DNA of 64,000 nt from G958296245 sp965262055. Lineage in GTDB: Bacteria > Chloroflexota > Dehalococcoidia > Lucifugimonadales > G958296245. The first letter of the stretch is position 1. Every line of letters starts with the position of its first letter. The stretch lies in NCBI GenBank assembly GCA_965262055.1, contig CBDHEI010000002.1, forward strand, positions 3,224,001 through 3,288,000, read 5' to 3'. Positions 26,380-34,531 of the stretch are shown one piece after another. A program made the translations under genes and the position numbers. The notes below the pieces were generated by a model. The model was not told the origin of the DNA. It worked only from the letters and a program-made list of their open reading frames with translations, and did not search any database.

Positions 26380-26434
26380 AGACTACTCCCGGTGTCTTAA
26401 CGTTCGGCTAAGGGAACGTTAACGGACTGTTAAC
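26380..26434 (-). promoter_or_regulatory. Pho box and promoter of the pst operon
   Basis: On the + strand TTAAC occurs at 26397, 26419 and 26430, with a degenerate ctaag at 26408, giving four units spaced exactly 11 bp. Direct hexamer-like repeats at 11-bp spacing are the known layout for PhoB/PhoP binding. A TAGTCT at 26380-26385 (minus strand) is placed to be the -10 box, with the last repeat covering the -35 region. Binding by the PhoB-like protein encoded at 28803 is inferred. Confidence 0.7.
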
Positions 26435-26567
26435 GTTCGGGCCTGAACGCGGGGAAGCTCCACACGGGCCCGACAAGCCTGCTGCTCAGAAGGATGAGAG
26501 TCTGTAGGCCACGCCGAGAGAGCGAGGATTCGATATGGGAACGCAGTTCCGTGGGGTAGGGCAGGAG

Positions 26568-27365
26568 CTAACCGGACGCGGCGCCGAAGGTGAGGAGGAG
26601 GGCCCCGGCTACTATGGCCGCGCCAGTCGCCAGCAGGAATGCACCGAAGTTCACTCGCTCCGCTACCGCCGCGAGCGCGCGAATCGTGACGAGGCCGGTT
26701 ACAAATGCCACGGCTGCCGCGGCGAGGGTCTCGGCAGAGATCGAGAAGCTTCCTGACGTCCAAGTGTACGTGGCGGCTCCGAGGCTTGCAGGCACACTCA
26801 TCAGGAAGCTGACTACCAGCGCCTCGCGCCGGTCCACTTTGCGCCAGAGCAGCGCCGCTACCGTCAGGCCGGACCGGCTGAGGCCGGGCACCACGCTCAG
26901 CCCCTGCGCCACGCCGGCCAGCACTCCGTCCACTGCCGAGAGGTCCGCACGGGTGCGTCCTCCCGCGCTGGGCCGCCGGACTTGAAGGGCGCCGGTGACA
27001 AGGAGGGCCGCCCCGACTATCACCATCGCCGCGGAGCCCAGACCCTCGGAAATCTCTGCCAGGGAGAGCAGTAACGGCAACCCTATGGCGCCGCTTACCA
27101 CCGTCGATATGAACATAAAGGCCGTTAGTGCGGAGGGTCTGGTCGGCTTCGTGAGCACGCCACGGAGTATGTCCGCAGCCTCCGTCCTGAACGCAACGAG
27201 CGCTGCGGGGGCGGTCCCGACGTGAAGCCACAGGGCGTATTCGATTCCCTCCGCCACTTCGCCCTCGAAGACGAGGGACCGCACCAGCACGATCATGCCT
27301 TCCGAGCTGACAGGCAGCCACTCGAAGACCCCTTGAAGTACGCCGAGCAGAAGGGCTTCTCCCAC
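26568..27365 (-). CDS. uppP: undecaprenyl-diphosphatase family protein
   Basis: 265 residues from a GTG, about eight membrane helices. The N-terminal motif 'GVFEWLPVSSEGMIV' and the second motif 'VVPGLSRSGLTVAALLWRK' identify the UppP/BacA family, which recycles the lipid carrier for cell-wall synthesis by removing a phosphate. The usual His of the first motif (SSxGH) is Met24 here. Gene order phoB-phoR-uppP-pstS places it within a phosphate regulon, which fits a membrane phosphatase that frees phosphate. The gap to phoR is 88 bases. Confidence 0.82.
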   Translation of the reverse strand: MGEALLLGVLQGVFEWLPVSSEGMIVLVRSLVFEGEVAEGIEYALWLHVGTAPAALVAFRTEAADILRGVLTKPTRPSALTAFMFISTVVSGAIGLPLLLSLAEISEGLGSAAMVIVGAALLVTGALQVRRPSAGGRTRADLSAVDGVLAGVAQGLSVVPGLSRSGLTVAALLWRKVDRREALVVSFLMSVPASLGAATYTWTSGSFSISAETLAAAAVAFVTGLVTIRALAAVAERVNFGAFLLATGAAIVAGALLLTFGAASG

Positions 27366-27453
27366 TAGGGTCGTCTCACAGCTTGGACTTGCGGTGTGGA
27401 GTGCGGCAGGGCGGGCTCCCCTTTTGCCGTTATGGTTAGCTTGCCGTGACGGG

Positions 27454-28806
27454 CTAGGCTCTGGGTAGGGTGAAGTAGAATGTGCTTCCAGAGCCCTCGC
27501 GGCTCTCGGCGCGAACTTCGCCGCCGTGGAGTTGCACGATGTGCTTGACTATCGCGAGCCCCAGCCCGGTACCCTCTCCACCCCGGGATCGGTCCACCTT
27601 GTAGAAGCGCTCGAATACGTGGGGCAGATGTTCCTCCGGTATCCCAACCCCAGTGTCCTCGACACTGACCTCGACCAGCCTGCCGTCCTCCGCGGCGCCC
27701 ACGCACACGCGGCCGCCGTCCGGCATGAACTTGACCGCGTTCTCGACGAGGTTCATCAGCACCTGGCGTACCTTGTCTTCCTCGCCCACCACGTTGGCGA
27801 GACCGTCCGGGATGTCCACTGAGGCTTCGATCTCCGCCAAAGCGGCCCGGTCCGTGGCCTGTGCGATCACGTTCTCCGCGATTGGCTTGAGCGGGAGCGG
27901 GCCTAGGTGTAGCTCGACTTGACCGGTCTCAAGGAGCGACAGTTCCAGCAGTTCGTTGGCCATCACCGTCATACGGTCAACGTCTCTCCCGATCCTGTCC
28001 AAAAAGTCTCCGGCGATCTCCCTGTCCTCCAGCGCTCCGTCCGCTAGGGTATCGACCATGGCCTTGATAGAGGCTAGAGGACCGCGCAGCTCATGCGATA
28101 CGTTGCTAACGAACTCCCTGCGGGTCGTGTACAACCGCTGCATCCCAGTCTGGTCGTGCAGCGTTAGCAGAACGCCGTCCGAGCCGTCACCATGGACCGG
28201 AATGGCAAGAGCTCGAATGAATCTCCGATTGGTGACGAGCTCGACATCCGACTGGCTCGGTCGATCTGACTCCAAGGCGCCGCGCACCAGCGTCTGGAGC
28301 TCGTGGTCTCGCACTATCTCTGCAACCCCGCTTCCGACCGCATCGGGAGCCCGAACCCCCAGCATCGACTCGGCGGCCCGGTTCAGCAGCGATACCCTGC
28401 CATCTCTATCTATCACCAGCACGCCGTCGGCCATCAGGTCTAGCAGGGCAGCCAGCTTGTTCCTTTCCGCTGTCAGGCTGCCTACAGCCTCCCTCATCGC
28501 CGCCGCAATGAGGTTGAAAGCATTGGCCAGCTCGCGGCTCTCGCCTGACGTGGGCACCGCTATCCTGTGCTCCAGGTCGCCGTCGGCAACTCGTTGTGCG
28601 CCTTCTGTTATCTCGCGCGCGGAGCGAGAGGTGCGTAGGACAATGAAAAAACACGTAGCCACGGCGATGACCGCCAACATAGCCAGAGTGACGATGGCAA
28701 ACCTCTCGGCCAGCGCCCCTCTCGCTATGAAGCCTATAGACGCCGCGACCAGAAAGAGGACGGCGCCGGGGAGCGCCACACGCCATTGAAGCGGCTGCAC
28801 GTTCAT
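27454..28806 (-). CDS. phoR: PhoR-like sensor histidine kinase
   Basis: 450 residues. Two N-terminal membrane helices with almost no extracellular loop (about 10-58), a HAMP-like segment to ~110, a PAS domain (about 115-220), the HisKA box with H238 in 'NVSHELRGPLASIK', and an HATPase domain with 'NLVENAVKF', 'DTGVGIP' and 'GTGLGLAIVKH'. The absence of a sensor loop and presence of PAS are as in PhoR, which senses through the Pst-PhoU complex. Its ATG overlaps the phoB stop by 4 bases. Confidence 0.92.
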   Translation of the reverse strand: MNVQPLQWRVALPGAVLFLVAASIGFIARGALAERFAIVTLAMLAVIAVATCFFIVLRTSRSAREITEGAQRVADGDLEHRIAVPTSGESRELANAFNLIAAAMREAVGSLTAERNKLAALLDLMADGVLVIDRDGRVSLLNRAAESMLGVRAPDAVGSGVAEIVRDHELQTLVRGALESDRPSQSDVELVTNRRFIRALAIPVHGDGSDGVLLTLHDQTGMQRLYTTRREFVSNVSHELRGPLASIKAMVDTLADGALEDREIAGDFLDRIGRDVDRMTVMANELLELSLLETGQVELHLGPLPLKPIAENVIAQATDRAALAEIEASVDIPDGLANVVGEEDKVRQVLMNLVENAVKFMPDGGRVCVGAAEDGRLVEVSVEDTGVGIPEEHLPHVFERFYKVDRSRGGEGTGLGLAIVKHIVQLHGGEVRAESREGSGSTFYFTLPRA

Positions 28807-29537
28807 GCCTCGAACCGGTAGCCTACTCCCCGAACGGTTATCACCCTCTTGGGCTCTCCCGGGTCTTTCTCTATCTTCTCGCGCAGCCAGCGGATGTGCA
28901 CGTCCACGGTCCTGCTGTCACCGACGTAGTTGTGTCCCCAAATCTGGTCCAGTATCTGGTTCCTGCTGAGTATCCTGCCCTTGCGTGCTAGGAGCAGGGC
29001 CAGCAGCTCGAACACCCGAGGCTTCAGGCTCAGGGCCTCGCCCCCGAGTGTGGCGGTGTGGCTGTCGACATCTACTTCCAGGTCGCCCGACGTGAAGACC
29101 TGCCGACTCTCTGTGCGGGCCAACCCGTCCGGCTCCATCCGCGAGCGCCGGAGCATCGCCTTGACCCGCGCCAACAGCTCTCGCATGCTGAAAGGCTTGA
29201 CAACGTAGTCGTCCGCCCCAAGCTCCAGCCCCAGTACCCTGTCGATCTCCTCGCCGCGGGCAGTGAGCATAAGCACCGGCACGTCGTTGTCTCGTCTCAG
29301 GATGCGGCACACCTCGAAGCCATCGAGCCTAGGGAGCATTACATCCAAGATCACCAGGCTGGGATTGGTCTCGCGGGCGGCCTCCAGCCCGCTCTCTCCC
29401 TCGGTGGCCGTGCGCACGGAATAGCCTTCCTGCTCAAGGCTGTACTGGAGAGCCCTGAGCAGGTTCCCGTCGTCCTCGATGACCAGCACCGTCTCTTTCG
29501 TGGCAGCCTCCCGGTTCAAGAACGGCGGGGACATCAT
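28803..29537 (-). CDS. phoB: PhoB/PhoP-like response regulator
   Basis: 244 residues. The receiver domain has the acidic pocket E21-D22-D23, phospho-acceptor D65 in 'LVILDVMLPRLDG', a Thr in 'MLTARGEE' and Lys in 'VVKPFSM'. An OmpR-type winged helix follows: 'LEVDVDSHTATLGGEALSL' and 'VGDSRTVDVHIRWLREKIE'. It should activate the pst operon through the 11-bp repeats at 26397-26434. A second Met directly after the first is an equal start. It is the first gene of the leftward phoB-phoR-uppP unit. Confidence 0.93.
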   Translation of the reverse strand: MMSPPFLNREAATKETVLVIEDDGNLLRALQYSLEQEGYSVRTATEGESGLEAARETNPSLVILDVMLPRLDGFEVCRILRRDNDVPVLMLTARGEEIDRVLGLELGADDYVVKPFSMRELLARVKAMLRRSRMEPDGLARTESRQVFTSGDLEVDVDSHTATLGGEALSLKPRVFELLALLLARKGRILSRNQILDQIWGHNYVGDSRTVDVHIRWLREKIEKDPGEPKRVITVRGVGYRFEA

Positions 29538-29645
29538 AAAGCGGTCTCAGCCGTTCCTACCCCTCCAAATTAATGCATCGGGGCCGCATTGACAAACGGC
29601 CCTGTCGGCACTAGCCTCAACTCACAAACAAGATGGAGCAGTCAC

Positions 29646-29891
29646 ATGGAGACTAAGGCCTCAGGCATAGGATACGTCAGTTTCGGGTGGGTAGGGGAGA
29701 ACCGGGAGATGGAGGTCGTCCTCAAAGACGGTAGGTGGTACACGGTGCATCGAGTCGACGGCGAGCCCGACCCCCGCATGACCAAGATATACGGCAGCAA
29801 CGAGTTGCCCACACCCTGGACGGAGGAGACTCCGCGCGACACCGTGATCGAGGAGCTCGCTGCCCGCAACGGGCACGCCAAGATCGTATAG
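29646..29891 (+). CDS. small protein of unknown function
   Basis: 81 residues from the ATG at 29646, with ggag at 7 bases; a frame 19 codons longer has a poorer start. The product is soluble and charged: 'GIGYVSFGWVGENREMEVVL' then 'DGRWYTVHRVDGEPDPR' and 'TPWTEETPRDTVIEELAAR'. No family recognised. It is divergent from phoB with a 108-base shared upstream region, and a strong hairpin follows its stop by 133 bases. Confidence 0.5.
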   Translation: METKASGIGYVSFGWVGENREMEVVLKDGRWYTVHRVDGEPDPRMTKIYGSNELPTPWTEETPRDTVIEELAARNGHAKIV

Positions 29892-30024
29892 GCCGGGTGC
29901 CGGCTGCGGGGAAGCGAACTCCGGCAGCCCGTCGGGCCCCCGGTTCATCTGCGTTCACCGTCCGTCAGCCATCCCGCACAGTCCGCTGGGGGCGGTCCGC
30001 CCGCGCCTCAAGGGCTCGAAATAC

Positions 30025-30056
30025 AGAGGGCCCGGTGCATCTGCACCGGGCCCTCT
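30025..30056. terminator. strong GC-rich hairpin between convergent genes
   Basis: agagggcccggtgca at 30025-30039 pairs perfectly with its complement at 30042-30056. The inner two pairs probably open to give a 6-base loop. It lies between the + strand small gene and the end of the minus-strand lipoprotein gene. T-runs are poor on both sides, so a bidirectional terminator is likely but not typical. The remaining bases of the 191-base gap show nothing else. Confidence 0.55.
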
Positions 30057-30082
30057 ACTACATCAGCGTGTTTCCCCGTTAA

Positions 30083-32068
30083 CTATTCCAGCTGCCCGTG
30101 AAGCGGTCCAGTCTCGTTGAGCGGGTGAGTCGTCCCGAACTCGGCGATGTCGGTCTGGTGCATCAGGTACTCCCACTCGCCGCCGCCCGCGAACTGAGGC
30201 GTGAAGACGATCTCCTTCAGCTGCGAGGGCTGTGGGCGCCTGCCATATCCGGGAATCCATACGTGGGCGCCGTAGGTCGTCAGGCCCAGCCCCGTGGATA
30301 CCACCACGATGGGAAGGTCCTCGATGAACATCTCGTTGATCTGAAGACCGATCTTTACGAGGTCGTCATCGTTGAGAGCCCTTGGCACCGCGTCGAGCAG
30401 GGCGTCCAACTCTGGAGTGGCGTAGCCCATTGCGTTGGTATTCTGGCTGTGGAAGTAGTAGTTCAGGTGGTCCACAGCGCCGCCCCAGCCACCGACGTAC
30501 ACGAGGTCGTAGTTGTAGTTCTCGTAGTACACCGCGGCCCAGACCGGTGTCTCCATCGTCTCGAAGGTGACCCTCAGTCCGGAATCCGCGAGCATCTGCT
30601 GCTTTGCGGCCATCTGGGGCCGCTGGTCTGCGCCATACCCTGGGGCCTTGGCTTTTACCTCGCGATCGAAGTCCCAACCAGCCTCCTCGAGGAGCGCACG
30701 GGCCTTCATGCTGTCGCCGGTATGGGAGTAGCGGGCCTTCAACTCATCGGTCTCAACGCCCGTGGGTACGAACAGGTTCGTGTTGTGGATGTACCCGAGA
30801 CCGGCGCTGAACGTGTCCACAATCTGCTTGCGGTTCAGAGCCCACATGAACGCTTGGTGTATGCGCGCGTCAGCGATCCAGTCGGTGCGGAAGTTGAACG
30901 AGAAGCCGCGGCCATTCCCGCGCCCGCCCACCGCCGCGATCAGGAATCGGGGGTCTGCCAGGAACGACTGGTTCACCTCAGGTGAGAAGCCGCCGCGCCT
31001 GCTGCCGTCGATCTCACCCCGCTGCATGGCGATCTGGGCCGTGTCAGGGCTGGTGATCAGGTGTACGAACACCCTGTCGATTTTCGGCTTACCCAGGTAG
31101 TAGTCGTCGTTGCTGATCAGCTCATGGAACTGGTCAGGCTCGTGCTTGACGAACTTCCAGGGGCCGGAGCCTATGGGCTTCTGCGACCCCAGGCCGATGA
31201 AGAACTCGCTGTCGTCGATGTCCTCAGGGCCCAGGCTGCCCAGGATGTGCTCGGGGAGTAACCAGACTCCGGCGGCCTGGGTCAGGAACTGTCCCGTTGG
31301 GAAGGCCATGTCGAACCGGATCGTATAGTCGTCGATTACGTTGATGCCCTCTACCGAGTCGGTGGTGCCCTCGGCGAAGGCTTCCGCCCCCTTCACCATC
31401 GCGAGCCTCTGGACGGCGCGGCTCTTGGTCCGCGGGTCCATGTAGGACGTGAAGGAGAAGGCTATGTCGTCGGCCGTTACGGGCTCACCGTCGTGGAAGA
31501 AGGCGTTCTTCTGCAGATAGAAAGTCGCCGAGCTTCCGTCGGGAGCAACTTCCCAGCGCGCCGCCATGTTGGGCGCATACCTCTGATCGTGGGGGTTGCC
31601 CGTCATGAGGGTCGAGAAGACGTGCAGGCCTATCAGGCCTGTGTATCCGCTGACCGCCGTGAACGGCGACAGCTTCGTGACGGCGCTGGAGGCGCGCCAG
31701 TTGAGGACCGAGGCAGCCACCTCCCCTTCGCCCACTACAACCTCCTTGAATACCTCTACCTCCCGGACAACCTCCTTCTCCACAACGACCGGTACCTCTA
31801 CCTCCCTCACAACCTCTTTCTCGACCACCCTCTCTACCGTTACCTCTACCTCCCTCACAACCTCTTTCTCGACCACCACCTCTACAGGCACCTCTTTAAT
31901 GACTTCTCTCTCGACCACCACCTCGACCGGTACCTCTTTCACCACCGTCTCGGTGACGACCTGCTTTACAGGGATCTCCTTGATCACTTCGCGCGTTCCA
32001 CACGCAACAGCCGCCCCGAGAGCAATGACTGCAGCTATCGCGGCCAACAACCGGTAGACTTTTAGCAT
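30083..32068 (-). CDS. family-5 solute-binding lipoprotein with long Val/Glu linker
   Basis: 661 residues with an excellent ribosome-binding site (aggaggagg). Signal peptide with lipobox A-V-A-C23. Residues about 25-115 are a highly regular Val/Glu/Lys repeat ('EVVREVEVPVVVEKEVVREV'), longer than in the paralogue at 18452. The family-5 fold starts near 125 ('WRASSAVTKLSPFTAVSGYT') and closely follows that paralogue ('INEMFIEDLPIVV'). It should capture peptides or similar solutes at the outer membrane face. No permease is next to it; the divergent neighbour is a DppD-type ATPase gene. The linker could span a cell wall or S-layer gap. Confidence 0.88.
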   Translation of the reverse strand: MLKVYRLLAAIAAVIALGAAVACGTREVIKEIPVKQVVTETVVKEVPVEVVVEREVIKEVPVEVVVEKEVVREVEVTVERVVEKEVVREVEVPVVVEKEVVREVEVFKEVVVGEGEVAASVLNWRASSAVTKLSPFTAVSGYTGLIGLHVFSTLMTGNPHDQRYAPNMAARWEVAPDGSSATFYLQKNAFFHDGEPVTADDIAFSFTSYMDPRTKSRAVQRLAMVKGAEAFAEGTTDSVEGINVIDDYTIRFDMAFPTGQFLTQAAGVWLLPEHILGSLGPEDIDDSEFFIGLGSQKPIGSGPWKFVKHEPDQFHELISNDDYYLGKPKIDRVFVHLITSPDTAQIAMQRGEIDGSRRGGFSPEVNQSFLADPRFLIAAVGGRGNGRGFSFNFRTDWIADARIHQAFMWALNRKQIVDTFSAGLGYIHNTNLFVPTGVETDELKARYSHTGDSMKARALLEEAGWDFDREVKAKAPGYGADQRPQMAAKQQMLADSGLRVTFETMETPVWAAVYYENYNYDLVYVGGWGGAVDHLNYYFHSQNTNAMGYATPELDALLDAVPRALNDDDLVKIGLQINEMFIEDLPIVVVSTGLGLTTYGAHVWIPGYGRRPQPSQLKEIVFTPQFAGGGEWEYLMHQTDIAEFGTTHPLNETGPLHGQLE

Positions 32069-32281
32069 GATCCTCCTCCTGAATGACTCTTCATGACGGA
32101 TACGCCGAACCGCACGCCTGCTCGCGGTTGCACGGTAGCTTCAACTGCGGAAGCCACGACAAGGGCGGTTGCCGACAGGGTCGGCCCGAAACGTAGCACG
32201 ATGGTGAAGCGGTGTCAACCAGCGGTGTCTGGCCCCGCCTCAGGGGACCGGTTATGGCATACTGTTATGAGGATGCCCACT

Positions 32282-33286
32282 ATGGAGACCCCCATGGCGA
32301 TGGACATCGACGACCCCGTACTGGAAGTCGACGGGCTGAACACTCACATCTTCCTCAAGGAGGGAGTGGCGAGGGTAGTCAACGGCGTCTCGTTCCAGAT
32401 CGCAAGGGGAGGCGTGCTGGGACTGGTGGGGGAGAGCGGCAGCGGCAAGACGATGACTGCCCTCTCAATCTTGGGGGTGGTCCCCTTCCCAGGGGAGGTC
32501 GTATCCGGCGAGGTGAGGCTGAACGGACGGGACATTCTCTCCATCAGTTCGGAGGAGCTGCGGAGAATCAGGGGAAACGAGATATCGATCATCTTCCAAG
32601 ACGCGGTGGCGTCGCTGAACCCAGTCCTGTCAATCGGCAGTCAGATGGTCGAGGGAATCACAGTCCACCTGGACGCCACGAAGAAGGACGCCGAGAAGAT
32701 GAGCCTGCACCTGCTGGAGCAGGTGGGACTTCCGGACCCGGAACGGATCATGAGGGGCTATCCATTCCAGCTCAGCGGCGGCATGGCACAGCGCGTCATG
32801 ATGGCGATGGCCGTGGCGCTGAGCCCGAGGGTCCTCATAGCCGACGAGCCCACCTCCAACCTCGACGTGACGCTCCAGGCGGAGCTCCTGCACCGGCTGA
32901 GGACGCTGAGGCAGGAGTACGAGACCGCGATCCTTCTCATCACACACGACATGGGCGTCGTCGCCGGGATCGCAGACGCTGTGGCGGTCATGTATGCCGG
33001 CTCGCTCGTAGAGTACTCAGACACCCGCACGGTCTTCGAGCGCCCGGCTCACCCTTACACATGGGCGCTCCTACAGGCCGTCCCGCGCCTCGATTCCCCT
33101 TACAGCACGCTCAGACCGCTCGCGGGGTCCCCCCCGGACCCGATGGAGATTCCGGCCGAGTGTCCATTCCTGCCCCGCTGCCCAAAAGCGTCTAGTACGT
33201 GCAGAACGAGCCCCATGCCGCCCCTTATAGAGCTAGAGCCGGGCCACAAGGTAGCGTGCTACAACCCGGTAGAGCCGCAGCGCTGA
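32282..33286 (+). CDS. ABC transporter ATP-binding protein, DppD/OppD type
   Basis: About 334 residues; Met codons at 32267, 32282, 32294 and 32300 are all possible starts, and the frame is open further upstream without homology. Walker A 'GESGSGKT', signature 'LSGGMAQRVMMAMAVA', Walker B 'VLIADEPTSNLDVT' and H-switch 'ITHDMGVVAG' are intact. The C-terminal 'CPFLPRCPKASSTC' Cys region is that of oligopeptide-transport ATPases. A DppF-type partner normally follows; here a NEW3-type membrane protein gene does. It may energise the permeases at 16.4-18.3 kb. Confidence 0.87.
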   Translation: METPMAMDIDDPVLEVDGLNTHIFLKEGVARVVNGVSFQIARGGVLGLVGESGSGKTMTALSILGVVPFPGEVVSGEVRLNGRDILSISSEELRRIRGNEISIIFQDAVASLNPVLSIGSQMVEGITVHLDATKKDAEKMSLHLLEQVGLPDPERIMRGYPFQLSGGMAQRVMMAMAVALSPRVLIADEPTSNLDVTLQAELLHRLRTLRQEYETAILLITHDMGVVAGIADAVAVMYAGSLVEYSDTRTVFERPAHPYTWALLQAVPRLDSPYSTLRPLAGSPPDPMEIPAECPFLPRCPKASSTCRTSPMPPLIELEPGHKVACYNPVEPQR

Positions 33287-33306
33287 ACGGAGGTCCCTGA
33301 GCGAAA

Positions 33307-34530
33307 GTGGAAGCCAAAATATACGTGAAGCCTCTGCTTGGATTGTTGACCTTGGCGCTGGCGGCGCTCGCCGCCGCCTCGGGAACGGTAGGCGCCCAGC
33401 AGGCCGAGACGTTTTTCCTCGTGCCCAGATGGCATCAAATCGTTCTGGAGCCCGGAGAGATGGTCGTCGTACCGGCGACGGCGGAGAACAGGGGCACCGG
33501 CCCTGTGGAATTCATCGTGTCCTGGGAGAAGACCCCGGGTCCTGCCTGGGAGACCGGCATAAGGGGCGCGCTTACCAACTTCCAAGTCATCGCCGTCGCA
33601 ATGCCCGCGGGAGACACCCGGTCGCTTTCGCTTGAGATCAAGGCCCCCGACGAAGTCGAGGCGGGCGCCTACCACCTCGAGATCAGGGCCGAGTCCACGG
33701 ACGGCAAGTGGGAGAGGGTGCTGCCCTTCACGGTCACCATCGAGCCCCAGGAGGAAACCCCGCAGTCCCTCTTCCCCGCCGGAGACATGTACCTGCGGCC
33801 ACCCAGGTTCTCGTCGCTCACCGGAGAGAACGATGGAGTCTTCGAGTTCAGCGTCGGCCTGATCAACGCCACCGAACAGCCTGCGAACCTCGATCTGGGG
33901 GTCACCGCGCCCCAGGGCTGGGACATCGGATTCTTCCCATCCTTCGAGCGCGACAAGCGAATCATCTCGGTGAGCATCGACGCCGGAGCCTCCGCCACCG
34001 TAACGGTCGTCGTCACCCCCGCAAGCAACGCCGACACCGGGCGTTACGAGGTGGAGTTCGTGGCCTCCGGCGGCGAAAGGGACCTCACCACGGACCTGTT
34101 CATCGAGTTGACCGGCGCCAGAGAGGTCAGGCTCAAGACCCCGGACGACCGCCTGAACGCGAACGCGGCCCCGGGCGAGCCGACCGAGATGATCATGATC
34201 GTGGCCAATCCGGGCGGCGCACCGCTCGATTTCGTCAACGTCTTCGGGCAGGCTCCGGACGGCTGGGAGCTGGAGTTCACCCCCGCCACTTTCAACTTCT
34301 TCGAGGCGGGCGGCGAGCAGGAGGTGAAGTTGAAGATCCAGCCCACCCAGGACGCCATCCCAGGCGACTACCGCCTGTCGGTTGCCGCCGTGGCTGAGGG
34401 GGCATCGGACACCGTCGACATCGTGATCACCGTCACCCAGTCGACGATCTGGGGCTGGGTCGGCCTGGCCGCCGTGCTGGCGGTCGCGGTCGGCATGGTG
34501 GGCCTCTTCCTGAGGCTGGGGAGGCGGTAG
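33307..34530 (+). CDS. membrane-anchored protein with repeated NEW3-like domains
   Basis: 407 residues from a GTG with ggagg 12 bases upstream. Signal peptide (cleavage near residue 30, 'GTVGAQQ'), then about three beta-sandwich repeats of the NEW3/COG1470 type: 'VVPATAENRGTGPVEFIVSW', 'GLINATEQPANLDLGV' and 'MIMIVANPGGAPLDFVNVF' mark the start of each. A C-terminal membrane helix at about 382-402 ends in Arg-rich residues. Such proteins sit on the outer face and are often encoded beside ABC transporters. It follows the DppD-type gene by 20 bases, so one operon is likely. Its ligand is not known. Confidence 0.75.
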   Translation: MEAKIYVKPLLGLLTLALAALAAASGTVGAQQAETFFLVPRWHQIVLEPGEMVVVPATAENRGTGPVEFIVSWEKTPGPAWETGIRGALTNFQVIAVAMPAGDTRSLSLEIKAPDEVEAGAYHLEIRAESTDGKWERVLPFTVTIEPQEETPQSLFPAGDMYLRPPRFSSLTGENDGVFEFSVGLINATEQPANLDLGVTAPQGWDIGFFPSFERDKRIISVSIDAGASATVTVVVTPASNADTGRYEVEFVASGGERDLTTDLFIELTGAREVRLKTPDDRLNANAAPGEPTEMIMIVANPGGAPLDFVNVFGQAPDGWELEFTPATFNFFEAGGEQEVKLKIQPTQDAIPGDYRLSVAAVAEGASDTVDIVITVTQSTIWGWVGLAAVLAVAVGMVGLFLRLGRR

Positions 34531-34531
34531 C

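Noticed and set aside
26419..27321. 300-codon Arg-rich frame overlapping uppP
   Set aside because: Same strand, different frame from a clear UppP homologue; Arg/Gly/Ala-rich shadow that also runs over the Pho box.
31735..32000. Regular short repeats that could pass for a CRISPR or tandem DNA repeat
   Set aside because: They are in frame within a lipoprotein gene and encode Val/Glu linker units; no spacers of constant size.
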